Assembly (NCBI GenBank): GCA_014656495.1
Contig: BNCN01000001.1
Span: 806,001 to 870,000 of the forward strand
Length of the DNA: 64,000 nt
Direction of reading: 5' to 3'
From: Comamonas sp. KCTC 72670
GTDB lineage: Bacteria > Myxococcota > Myxococcia > Myxococcales > Myxococcaceae
Positions 30,183 through 38,928 of this stretch are shown here, piece by piece. How positions within the stretch are numbered: the stretch's first letter is position 1; each line of letters opens with the position of its first letter. Position numbers and translations under genes: made by a program. The notes below the pieces were generated by a model. That model was not told the origin of the DNA, did not search any database, and worked only from the letters and a program-made list of their open reading frames with translations.

Positions 30183-30986
30183 TCAGCCCCCGAACGCCGC
30201 GAAGCGTTTCACGCCCTGCGTCCACACCACCGCCGCCACCGCCCCCAGCCCCGCCACCCAGGCCCACTGCGCCAAGAGCAGCCGCACCGACTCCTCCCAG
30301 CCGAACGCGCCCGTCAGCATCTCCACCGGCAGGCCAATCTGGTAGCGGAAGGGCAGCCAGTCGATGAGCGTGCGCAGCGTGGGCGGCAGCAGCTCCACCG
30401 GGTACATGTAGCCGGAGCACACGAAGAAGAGGACCAGCCACACCTCCAGGACACGCTCACTGCTCTCCAGGAAGAAGCACAGCGCGCCAATGGCCACGTT
30501 GGCCAGGAAGGCGATGGCCCACCCACCCACCAGCGCCAGCACGAAGAAGCCCCACTGCCACGCGTGCTGGGGCACCGCCTTCGCGCCCACCAGCGCCACG
30601 CTGAGCAGAATCACCGGCACCGCCACCACCAGCCGCAGGGGGAAGTTGGCGACGCTCTCCATGCCATAGGCCCACAGCGGGGAGATGGGCCGCATCAGGC
30701 GCATGGCCAGCGTGCCCTGCTTCACCTCCCAGTTGATGAGCCACGCCGCCCACGACGTCGCGAGCTGCCGCACCGCGAAGGTGGCCAGGAAGTAGCCGAC
30801 GAAGTCCGCCTCGGTGAAGCGCCCCACCGGGGCGTCGCGCGCCACGGCGATCCACAGCACCATGTTGACCAGCGGCATGGTGGTGGACAGCACCCAGATG
30901 AGCATCTCCGCGCGGTAGGCCACCGCCTCCGCGAACGCCACGCGCAAGAGCGTGGGCAGGGCGCGCAGCGTGGTCCGGGCGCTCAT
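30183..30986 (-). CDS. ABC-2 type exporter permease, subunit 1 (COG4587-like)
   Basis: A 267-aa membrane protein with about six helices. It carries the family element QGTLAMRLMRPISPLWAYGMES near residue 90 and ends with WAWVAGLGAVAAVVWTQG. Its start codon overlaps the ATPase stop by 4 bp (ATGA), so it is a strict operon member. Confidence 0.88.
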   Translation of the reverse strand: MSARTTLRALPTLLRVAFAEAVAYRAEMLIWVLSTTMPLVNMVLWIAVARDAPVGRFTEADFVGYFLATFAVRQLATSWAAWLINWEVKQGTLAMRLMRPISPLWAYGMESVANFPLRLVVAVPVILLSVALVGAKAVPQHAWQWGFFVLALVGGWAIAFLANVAIGALCFFLESSERVLEVWLVLFFVCSGYMYPVELLPPTLRTLIDWLPFRYQIGLPVEMLTGAFGWEESVRLLLAQWAWVAGLGAVAAVVWTQGVKRFAAFGG

Positions 30987-31990
30987 GCGGGCACCGGCTC
31001 CGACGCCTCGGCGCGGCGCGCCTTCGACTCCGCGAACAGCTCGCTCATCACCTCTTCCAGCGGCGCGTTCTCCACCGTGAGGTCCATCACCGGCAGCGTG
31101 GACAGCGCGCGGGTGATGGTGGCGTTGACCGCCTCCTGCTGGACCTGCAGCACCGCGCGGCCGGGCTCGTGCGTCACCACGCGGCCCAGCGGGCCCAGGC
31201 GCGAGGCGTCCACCTCCTCGGACAGCCGCAGCACCACGCGCTTCTCCGGCCGCACCCGCTGCACCAGCGCGTCCAGCCCGCCGTCATAGGACAGCAGGCC
31301 CTTGTCGATGACGATGACGCGGGGGCACAGCGCCGCCACGTCGTCCATGTAGTGGCTGGTGAGGATGAGCGTGGCGCCGTACTTCTCGTTGTACTCCTTG
31401 ATGAAGGTCCGCATGGTGGCCTGCATCGCCACGTCCAGGCCGATGGTGGGCTCGTCCAGGAAGAGCACCCGCGGCTGGTGGATGAGGGCCGCGGCCAGCT
31501 CGCACTTCATCCGCTCGCCCAGGGACAGCTGGCGGGTCGGCTTGCCGATGAGGTCCCCGATTTCCAGGAGCTCGATCAGGTCCGACATCGTCTTCTTGTA
31601 CTGCGCCTGGGGCACGTCGTAGATGGCGCGGTTGAGCTCGAACGTCTCCGCCGGAGGCAGGTCCCACAGGAGCTGCTGTTTCTGCCCCATGACGAGCATG
31701 ATTTTCTTGAGGAAGGCCTCCTCCCGCTTCTGGGGCACGTGGCCGTCCACCGACACCTCGCCCTCGGAGGGGTGCAGCAGCCCGGAGAGCACCTTGAGCG
31801 TCGTCGTCTTCCCAGCGCCGTTGGGTCCCAGGAAGCCCACCCGCTCGCCGGGGCGGATGTCGAAGGAAATCCCATCCACGGCCTTCACCGTGGTGTAGCT
31901 ACGGTGGACGAGCGAGCGAAGGGCCGCCTTCAACCCCGGCGGGCGCTTGTGGACTTTGTAGTGCTTGCGAAGGCCGCGGACGGAAATCAT
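30983..31990 (-). CDS. ABC exporter ATP-binding protein (COG4586-like)
   Basis: A 335-aa ATPase starting MISVRGLRKHYKVHKRPPGL. It has Walker A GPNGAGKTTTLK, signature LSLGERMKCELAAAL, Walker B VLFLDEPTIGLD and switch His LTSHYMDDV. The extended N-terminus with KAALRSLVHRSYTTVKAVDG is typical of the group that serves paired ABC-2 permeases. The upstream frame to 32128 is non-coding in style. It is divergent from the Rsm22-like gene across 125 bp. Confidence 0.93.
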   Translation of the reverse strand: MISVRGLRKHYKVHKRPPGLKAALRSLVHRSYTTVKAVDGISFDIRPGERVGFLGPNGAGKTTTLKVLSGLLHPSEGEVSVDGHVPQKREEAFLKKIMLVMGQKQQLLWDLPPAETFELNRAIYDVPQAQYKKTMSDLIELLEIGDLIGKPTRQLSLGERMKCELAAALIHQPRVLFLDEPTIGLDVAMQATMRTFIKEYNEKYGATLILTSHYMDDVAALCPRVIVIDKGLLSYDGGLDALVQRVRPEKRVVLRLSEEVDASRLGPLGRVVTHEPGRAVLQVQQEAVNATITRALSTLPVMDLTVENAPLEEVMSELFAESKARRAEASEPVPA

Positions 31991-32115
31991 GTGCGACAAG
32001 GGTTTAACGCGGTCTCCCCCTGCCTGGCGACATCCCCGTTGACGCCTTGGCGAGACGACAATCGGTTGGACATGGACGCGACACGTCGCGCTCCCACAGG
32101 TGAAGGCAAGGCCGG

Positions 32116-33333
32116 ATGAGCAACGCATACAGCAAGGACCTGGAGCGATGGATGCCGAGGCTCATCGCCGTCTGGCGCGCGTCCCGCGGACGGGGCGGCG
32201 CCGCGGGTCCCGAGACGCGCCTGACGCCCCAGGAGGTGAAGGAGGTCGCCGCCGGGGTCCGCCAGCTCTCCCTGGGCCTCACGCGGGAGCGGCAGCTCGC
32301 CGGCGCGCGGTACATGGACGACCCGAAGCTCCTGGGCGCCTACCTCCTCTTCTACTGGCCGGTGTCCTACGCCCAGGCCCGGCAGGTGCTCGGTGAGCTG
32401 CCGAGCCGCCCCCGACAGGTGCTGGACCTGGGCAGCGGCCCGGGCCCGGTCGCCTTCGCCGCGCTGGACGCGGGCGGGGGGCAGGTCACCGCCGCCGACC
32501 GCAGCAAGCCCGCCCTCACCCTGGCGCGCAGCCTGGCCGCCGAGGCCGGCGAGGCCCTGGCCACCCGCGACTGGGACCCGACGAAGAAGGGCGCCGCGCT
32601 GCCGGAGGGCCAGTTCGATTTGATTACGATGGGCCACGTCGTCAACGAGCTGTACGGCACCGGCGAGCAGGCCACGGCGCCTCGCGCGGCGCTGCTGGAG
32701 ACGATTCTGGCGAAGGTGAAGCGCGGCGGCAGCCTGCTCGTGATGGAGCCCGCGCTGCGCGAGACGAGCCGCGGCCTGCTCCACGTGCGCGACGCCATGG
32801 TGGCCAAGGGCTACGCCGTCCGCGCGCCGTGCATGTACCGCGGCCCCTGCCCCGCCCTGGTGAAGGAGACGGACTGGTGCCACGCCGAGCGCGCCTGGCC
32901 CATGCCGCGCGTGGTGGAGGAGCTGGCGCGCGCGGCGAGCCTGCACAAGGAGTCGCTCAAGATGAGCTACCTGGTGCTGGCCCCGCAGGGCGAGGACTGG
33001 CCCGCGCTGACGCCGGGGCGCCTGTTCCGCATCGTCTCCGAGCCCCTGGAGGGCAAGGGACGGCACCGCTACATCGGCTGCGGCCCCGAGGGGCGCGTGG
33101 GCCTGGCGATGCAGGAGCGCCACCGCAACGAGCGCAACGAGCGCTTCCTCAAGCTGAACCGCGGCGACGTCATCTCCGTGACGGAGACCGAGCCCAAGGG
33201 CGACGGGCTCGCGCTCGACGAGCGCACCGAGGTGCGGGTGGTGGCCCCCGCGGGCAAGGGCGTGCCCCCGCCGCCGAAGGAGGACGCGCCGTCGGACCCG
33301 GGAGCCGGCCCAAGCCCGGGCGCGCCCTCCTGA
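32116..33333 (+). CDS. Rsm22-like small ribosomal subunit methyltransferase
   Basis: A 405-aa SAM-dependent enzyme. LLFYWPVSYAQARQVLGELP precedes the SAM motif VLDLGSGPGPVAFAALD near residue 105. Later the Rsm22 family's Cys cluster appears: APCMYRGPCPAL and DWCHAERAW, a probable iron-sulfur or zinc site. Rsm22 (METTL17 in mitochondria) supports small-subunit assembly. The C-terminus is a Pro-rich tail. Confidence 0.88.
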   Translation: MSNAYSKDLERWMPRLIAVWRASRGRGGAAGPETRLTPQEVKEVAAGVRQLSLGLTRERQLAGARYMDDPKLLGAYLLFYWPVSYAQARQVLGELPSRPRQVLDLGSGPGPVAFAALDAGGGQVTAADRSKPALTLARSLAAEAGEALATRDWDPTKKGAALPEGQFDLITMGHVVNELYGTGEQATAPRAALLETILAKVKRGGSLLVMEPALRETSRGLLHVRDAMVAKGYAVRAPCMYRGPCPALVKETDWCHAERAWPMPRVVEELARAASLHKESLKMSYLVLAPQGEDWPALTPGRLFRIVSEPLEGKGRHRYIGCGPEGRVGLAMQERHRNERNERFLKLNRGDVISVTETEPKGDGLALDERTEVRVVAPAGKGVPPPPKEDAPSDPGAGPSPGAPS

Positions 33334-33342
33334 GTGAAGCCG

Positions 33343-33367
33343 CCGGCCCCTGGCGCCCCGGGGCCGG
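33343..33367. terminator. Bidirectional hairpin between convergent genes
   Basis: CCGGCCCC (33343-33350) and GGGGCCGG (33360-33367) pair perfectly around a 9-base loop. It lies between the Rsm22-like stop and the stop of the small minus-strand gene. Confidence 0.5.
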
Positions 33368-33383
33368 AGCGCCCACCGGCGGG

Positions 33384-33575
33384 TCAGCTCCGCGGGTGGG
33401 AGTCGCTTCCCGTCAGGACGTCGCACATATAGCGGAAGGCCTTCACGCCGTCCTTCATCGCGCCCACGGAGCCCTGGACGAACACCGTGGCCTGCACGCG
33501 CATCAGCCGCAGCCGGCGCGGCGCGGGCACCTGGGGACGGGCGGCCTGGGGACGGATGAGCGAGGCGAGGTTCAT
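33384..33575 (-). CDS. Small basic protein of unknown function
   Basis: A 63-aa frame starting MNLASLIRPQAARPQ with GGAG nine bases upstream. It is Arg/Pro-rich at first (PQVPAPRRLRLMRVQ) and ends AFRYMCDVLTGSDSHPRS. No family is recognised. A good ribosome site and a convergent terminator support it as real, but coding evidence is modest. Confidence 0.45.
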   Translation of the reverse strand: MNLASLIRPQAARPQVPAPRRLRLMRVQATVFVQGSVGAMKDGVKAFRYMCDVLTGSDSHPRS

Positions 33576-33613
33576 GGCGTGCTCCATGGGGTGAGGGAGA
33601 CCGCCTGAGTGTC

Positions 33614-33648
33614 CACCGCGCCGGAGGACTTCACGTTGCGGCGCGGTG
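33614..33648. other. Inverted repeat in the 33.6-33.8 kb gap
   Basis: CACCGCGCC (33614-33622) and GGCGCGGTG (33640-33648) pair perfectly, and the match extends to 11 of 12 bases per arm. It sits 39 bp upstream of the start of the small minus-strand gene, so it could be an operator or leader structure. No gene lies in the rest of 33576-33806. Confidence 0.35.
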
Positions 33649-33770
33649 AACTCGCCGTCACATCGTCCGTGGCCTGCCTGACAGACTGTGCGGCGGCCAG
33701 GGGGACCGGCTCACATTCCGGACCTCCCTGCCACCTGCGGGCAACGGGCGCCGGCCGGGGGGCCTGATAG

Positions 33771-34775
<1,005 letters not shown>

Positions 34776-34783
34776 GCCGCGCG

Positions 34784-35611
34784 TCAGGCACTCGCCGCCG
34801 CGTCGCGCCGGGCCTCGTCGCGGCGGAAGTACAGGATGATGCCCAGGCTCAGCAGCGCGCCCAGCGTCACCATGCCCTCGGCCGCGAACATGCCGGCCTG
34901 TTGTCCCCGTGCGCCCTCCACCAGCTTGGCCACCACCACCATCATCGCGTTCATGAACGTGTGGGCGCCCACGGCGAGCCAGTACCACCGCACCTCGTTC
35001 CGGATGAAACGCTGGAGCACCACCACCGACATCGCGATGTGCACCGCCATGGCCCCCAGCCGCTCATAGGCGCCCAGCAGCGGCGTCCACCACGCCAGCG
35101 CCGCGATGGTGGCCTGGGCCTCCGTGACTTGCGCCGCCTGCTCGGGATTCAGCGGCAGCGTGGAAGGATCCATCGCCGACAGCACGATGACGTTGACGAG
35201 CCCCAGCGCCGCCAGCCCGCCCACCAGCAGCGCGGACTCCAGTCCGCCGTGCCCCGCCCCGAAGCCCACCGCGTCGCGCCAGCGCCGGAAGTCCTTCAAG
35301 GGCTTGTGAAAGGCCCACAGCCGCGCCGTCTCCTCGAACAGGCCCGCGGTCAAGGACAGCACCCCCACCCACGTCCACATGAGCAGCGAGGACGCCTTGA
35401 GCGCGTCCCGCAGGAAGTACTGCGACACCTGCACCAGCGGCAGCCGGATGAGCAGTTGCGACAGCGCGAAGGCCGCCGCGCCCCAGCCCACCACCTTCCA
35501 TGACGCGCCCAACCGCCGGCGCGCCCAGAGCACCACCGCCACCGGCATCAACACGTCGAAGGCGATGGCCACCGCGTAGCTGGCGACCAACTTCATGTCC
35601 ACGGAGTCCAT
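34784..35611 (-). CDS. YhfC-family glutamic-type intramembrane protease
   Basis: A 275-aa protein with seven or eight membrane helices. GGGAGGGAC directly before ATG 35611 decides the start (MDSVDMKLVASYAVA). The Abi/CAAX-like active-site glutamates are in LFEETARLWAF, and GFGAGHGGLESALLVG supplies the second conserved region. YhfC proteins are related to eukaryotic APH-1 and Rce1-like proteases. Their substrates are unknown. Confidence 0.85.
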   Translation of the reverse strand: MDSVDMKLVASYAVAIAFDVLMPVAVVLWARRRLGASWKVVGWGAAAFALSQLLIRLPLVQVSQYFLRDALKASSLLMWTWVGVLSLTAGLFEETARLWAFHKPLKDFRRWRDAVGFGAGHGGLESALLVGGLAALGLVNVIVLSAMDPSTLPLNPEQAAQVTEAQATIAALAWWTPLLGAYERLGAMAVHIAMSVVVLQRFIRNEVRWYWLAVGAHTFMNAMMVVVAKLVEGARGQQAGMFAAEGMVTLGALLSLGIILYFRRDEARRDAAASA

Positions 35612-35714
35612 CAGGTCCCTCCCACCGCGAGCCCGGCCTCGCGGCCCCCGCGCCGAGGACACCAGCGAAGGGACCCTCAAGGCCAGGGCAAATTGTGACG
35701 CGCCCCACCTGGAC

Positions 35715-37115
35715 TCACGGCGCCTTCGGGCTCAGCGCCTCCGCCAGCTCCGCGTACAGGTGGATGGCGCTGCGGATGGACTTCTCCCAATCTCCCAGGT
35801 GGAGGCTCTCGTTCTCCGAATGGGCATACGTGTAAGGGTCCTCCACGCCAATGAGCAGCGCGGGCACGCCGCCCAGCTCCTTGGCGAAGGGCTCCACGAA
35901 GGGGATGGACGCGCCGCAGCCCATGGCCACCGCCTGCGTCCCATAGCCCTTCTCCAGCGCGCGGAAGGCCGCCTGGAACGCGGGGTGCGACGGGTCCGTG
36001 TACCACCAGCCGGACGCGCCCTCCGTCTCGAAGTGCAGCTCCATCCCCCAGGGGCACACCTTGCGCAGGTGCTCCTTCAACCGCTGCTCCACGTCACGCG
36101 CGTCCAGGTCCGGGACGATACGGATGCCCACCCGTGCCCACGCCGAATCACAGATGATGTTGCGCGCGTCCTTCTTGCTGCTGGCCTGGATGGCGTTGAT
36201 GGCGATGCTCGGCTGACGCCAGTTCATCTCCCACGGGTGCGTGCCATTGCCCAGCACCTGCACGCCCGGCAGCAGGCCCGCCTGCGCGCGGAAGTGCGCC
36301 TCGTCTCCCGGCAGCGACTGGATGCTCTGCCGCTCGCCGTCCGTCAGCGGCTTCACGCGCTCGCGGAGGCCCTCGATCGCGATGGAGCCGTCCGCGTGCG
36401 TCAGCGTGGCCAGCATGCGGCACAGCGCCATGGCCGGGTCCGGCACCGGCCCGCCCCACATGCCCGAGTGCACCGCCTGCCGCAGCGCGCGCACCTCCAC
36501 ATCCACCGTCACCAGGCCGCGCAGCGCGGTGGTGATGGAAGGCAGCCCGGTGTCGAAGTTGGCCGTGTCCGTGAGGACGATGGCGTCCGCCTTCAGCAGC
36601 GCCGCGTGCTTCTGGAGGAAGGCGCCCAGGAAGTTGCTGCCAATCTCCTCCTCGCCCTCGATGATGACCTTCACGTTGAGCGGCAGCGCGCCCGCGCCCT
36701 TGAGCCACGCCTCCACCGCGGACGTGTGGACGACGATGCCCGCCTTGTCGTCCGCGGAGCCGCGCCCATACAGCCGCCCCTCCCGCTCCACCGGCTCGAA
36801 GGGAGGGCTCTTCCACGCGGCCGCGTCCCCGGCGGGCTGCACGTCGTGGTGCGCGTACAGCAGCAGCGTGGGCTTGCCCGGCGCCTTGAGCACCTCGCCG
36901 TAGACGTAGGGATGCGTGCCCTCGATTTCGAGTAGCTGAACGTTTTCAAAACCACGGTCTTCCAACAGCCGTGCGGTGGCTTCCGCGCTGCGTCGTACCT
37001 GCGTCGCATCGAAGCCAGGAAATGAGACACTGGGAATTCGGACGAGCGACTTGAGGTCCTCGAGGTACGTCTGCTTCCGCGACTCGAAGTGTGAGAGAGC
37101 GTGGTCGGTGGACAT
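35715..37115 (-). CDS. M20-family metallopeptidase (dipeptidase)
   Basis: A 466-aa dizinc peptidase. Metal-ligand motifs are [13 protein letters not shown] (first His and Asp), [11 protein letters not shown] (bridging Asp) and EGEEEIGS (catalytic and metal Glu). [12 protein letters not shown] and [13 protein letters not shown] follow at the end. A dimerisation lid domain occupies the middle. AAGGGG lies five bases before ATG 37115, which is preferred over the GTG two codons earlier. It is a close match to the ArgE/DapE/CNDP-type dipeptidases. Confidence 0.93.
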   Translation of the reverse strand: MSTDHALSHFESRKQTYLEDLKSLVRIPSVSFPGFDATQVRRSAEATARLLEDRGFENVQLLEIEGTHPYVYGEVLKAPGKPTLLLYAHHDVQPAGDAAAWKSPPFEPVEREGRLYGRGSADDKAGIVVHTSAVEAWLKGAGALPLNVKVIIEGEEEIGSNFLGAFLQKHAALLKADAIVLTDTANFDTGLPSITTALRGLVTVDVEVRALRQAVHSGMWGGPVPDPAMALCRMLATLTHADGSIAIEGLRERVKPLTDGERQSIQSLPGDEAHFRAQAGLLPGVQVLGNGTHPWEMNWRQPSIAINAIQASSKKDARNIICDSAWARVGIRIVPDLDARDVEQRLKEHLRKVCPWGMELHFETEGASGWWYTDPSHPAFQAAFRALEKGYGTQAVAMGCGASIPFVEPFAKELGGVPALLIGVEDPYTYAHSENESLHLGDWEKSIRSAIHLYAELAEALSPKAP

Positions 37116-37197
37116 GCTCACCCCTTAACCCAAAAAGGCGGGCAGGCGCCGCATGTCCCCGCGCGGATGTTGCGCGGTCCAAGTATCATCCCCCGCC

Positions 37198-37572
37198 ATG
37201 TCCGACACCCCGACCCTGCTGCTCGTCGATGACGACAGTTTCGTGCGCCGCATCCTCAAGGACGTCATCGCCGACACAGGCATCGAGCTGCGTCTGCTCG
37301 AGGCCGCGGACGGTGAGGAAGGGCTGGCCGTCGCCGCGCGGGAGAAGCCCGCGGTGATGTTCCTCGACTTGTTCATGCCGAAGAAGAGCGGCTTGGAGGT
37401 GTTGGGCGCCATCAAGACGGTGTCACCCACCACGCGGGTGTTGGTCATCAGCAGCATGGATGCGGAGCCCGTCGTGGAGCAGGCCATGGCGGCAGGCGCC
37501 GTGGGCTTCGTGGGCAAGCCCTTCCATCCGCTCGAGATCGCCTCGGCCGTGCGCCAGGCGCTGGCTCACTGA
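37198..37572 (+). CDS. Single-domain response regulator
   Basis: A 124-aa receiver domain. The acidic pocket is LLVDDDSF, the phosphorylation site D57 in VMFLDLFMPKKSG, the Ser switch in VLVISSMD and the Lys in FVGKPFHP. There is no output domain. It lies 15 bp before the PilZ fusion gene in the same direction, so that protein may be linked to the same signal. Confidence 0.93.
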   Translation: MSDTPTLLLVDDDSFVRRILKDVIADTGIELRLLEAADGEEGLAVAAREKPAVMFLDLFMPKKSGLEVLGAIKTVSPTTRVLVISSMDAEPVVEQAMAAGAVGFVGKPFHPLEIASAVRQALAH

Positions 37573-37587
37573 CCCCGAGGTGTCTGC

Positions 37588-38676
37588 GTGTCGTCTCCTG
37601 CTGTCGGTTACTGGGTAGCGGACAATCTCGGACGTGTGCTGGGGCCCCTCGCGCTCCAGGCCCTCCGGGAGTTGATTTCCTCCGGACGCTTGAAGGCCGC
37701 GGTGCGCGCCTCGCGGGACGGAACGAACTGGGTGGCGCTCCAGGAACTGCCGGAGCTGAGCGACTTGTTCGCCAGCGCCCGGCCCTCGCCGTCCGTGGAG
37801 CAGCAGCAAGCCGAGCGGCTGCGCGCGCAGATGCGCGCCATGCAGAACCTGCCCGTGCACGAAGTCTTCGGCCTCAAGCCCACCGCCAACCTGGACGAGC
37901 TGCGCCTGGCCTACTTCCGCATGGCCAGGCGCTTCACGCCGGACCACATCGCGCCGGAGACCCATCCGGAGCTGAAGAAGGTGTCGGCGGAGATCTTCGA
38001 CTTCCTCTCGCGCCGCATGCGGGACGCGGAGGCCACCTGGTCCCAGGTGGCGCAGGCCGCCCGGCCGCCGCCGCCAGTCATGCACGCCGTGCCGGCCGCG
38101 CCGCCCGCCCCACCACGGCCACCGCCGGTGGTGCATGCCGCGCCCGCCGCCGTGGCGCGCGCGCCCGTGATGGCGCCTGCGCCTGCCCCGCGCCCCGTGC
38201 AGGCCGCGCCGGTGATGGCCCGGGCCGCGCCCATCGCGCCGCCGCCCGCGCCGCCGCCTCCGGCACCACCGCCCCCGGCGCATGCCCTCCGCCGGGCGGC
38301 GGCCGCGCCCACCTACTCCAGCGCCGAGTTCGTCGGACTCGAGCGCCGCTCGGACGACCGCATCCACGCGGACGTGAAGGTGACCCTGCAGAACGCGGGC
38401 ATCTTCACCGACCACCGCATCATCAACCTGTCCTCTGGCGGACTCTTCATCGCCACGGACAAGCCGCTGCGGCTGGGGACGCAGGTGGAGTTGACCCTGC
38501 GCTTCGACGAGCCGTCGCGGGTGCTCACGCTCCGCAGCGCCGTCATCTGGGAAAACTCACTGGAAGACGGAAAGAACCCGCGCGGCTACGGGTTGCGTCT
38601 GAGCCACCTTCGCCCGGAGGAGAAGGAGTTCGTGCAGAAGTACCTGGCTCGCGCGAAGGAGCTGAAGAAGAAGTAG
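37588..38676 (+). CDS. GYF-like / J-like / PilZ fusion protein
   Basis: A 362-aa protein with three parts. Residues ~7-60 form a GYF_2-like domain (GYWVADNLGRVLGPLALQAL). Residues ~90-150 look like a J-domain: HEVFGLKPTANLDELRLAYF, then RRFTPDHIAPET. The HPD that contacts Hsp70 reads TPD here. A 70-residue Pro/Ala linker follows. Residues ~245-355 are a PilZ domain starting ERRSDDRIHADVKVTL, with INLSSGGLFIATDKPL. Canonical PilZ binds c-di-GMP through RxxxR and D/NxSxxG; RRSDDR and NLSSGG match. It may join c-di-GMP to chaperone or surface-motility control. It is likely co-transcribed with the response regulator. Confidence 0.88.
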   Translation: MSSPAVGYWVADNLGRVLGPLALQALRELISSGRLKAAVRASRDGTNWVALQELPELSDLFASARPSPSVEQQQAERLRAQMRAMQNLPVHEVFGLKPTANLDELRLAYFRMARRFTPDHIAPETHPELKKVSAEIFDFLSRRMRDAEATWSQVAQAARPPPPVMHAVPAAPPAPPRPPPVVHAAPAAVARAPVMAPAPAPRPVQAAPVMARAAPIAPPPAPPPPAPPPPAHALRRAAAAPTYSSAEFVGLERRSDDRIHADVKVTLQNAGIFTDHRIINLSSGGLFIATDKPLRLGTQVELTLRFDEPSRVLTLRSAVIWENSLEDGKNPRGYGLRLSHLRPEEKEFVQKYLARAKELKKK

Positions 38677-38689
38677 GCCCCAGCGCCGC

Positions 38690-38800
38690 TCAGAGCATCT
38701 GCCCCAGGAAGACGGCCCCCGTCAGCACGAAGGCGGCCATCACGGCCATGACAGCCTTCAGCTCCAGGTCATCGCGGTCCATCAGGTTCATGAAGTTCAT
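38690..38800 (-). CDS. 36-aa single-pass membrane protein
   Basis: The short frame begins MNFMNLMDRDDLELKAVMAV and continues MAAFVLTGAVFLGQML. Residues 16-34 form one membrane helix after a charged N-terminus. The GGAGGG at 38808-38813 is an ideal ribosome binding site seven bases before ATG 38800. It is too short for ordinary gene calling. It converges with the PilZ fusion gene. Confidence 0.6.
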   Translation of the reverse strand: MNFMNLMDRDDLELKAVMAVMAAFVLTGAVFLGQML

Positions 38801-38807
38801 TGTCGTG

Positions 38808-38813
38808 CCCTCC
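38808..38813 (-). promoter_or_regulatory. Ribosome binding site of the 36-aa membrane protein
   Basis: GGAGGG on the minus strand, seven bases before the start at 38800. It is the main support for translation of that frame. Confidence 0.6.
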
Positions 38814-38928
38814 GAGTGTTGCCCCTCGCCCCTCCATACGGGGTGCGGGAAAACCCATTGCGTCCGTCACACCTGACACCGCGGAAGTTCGCTTGCGGAT
38901 GGCGAGGCGGCCCCAGAGGATGACCGCC

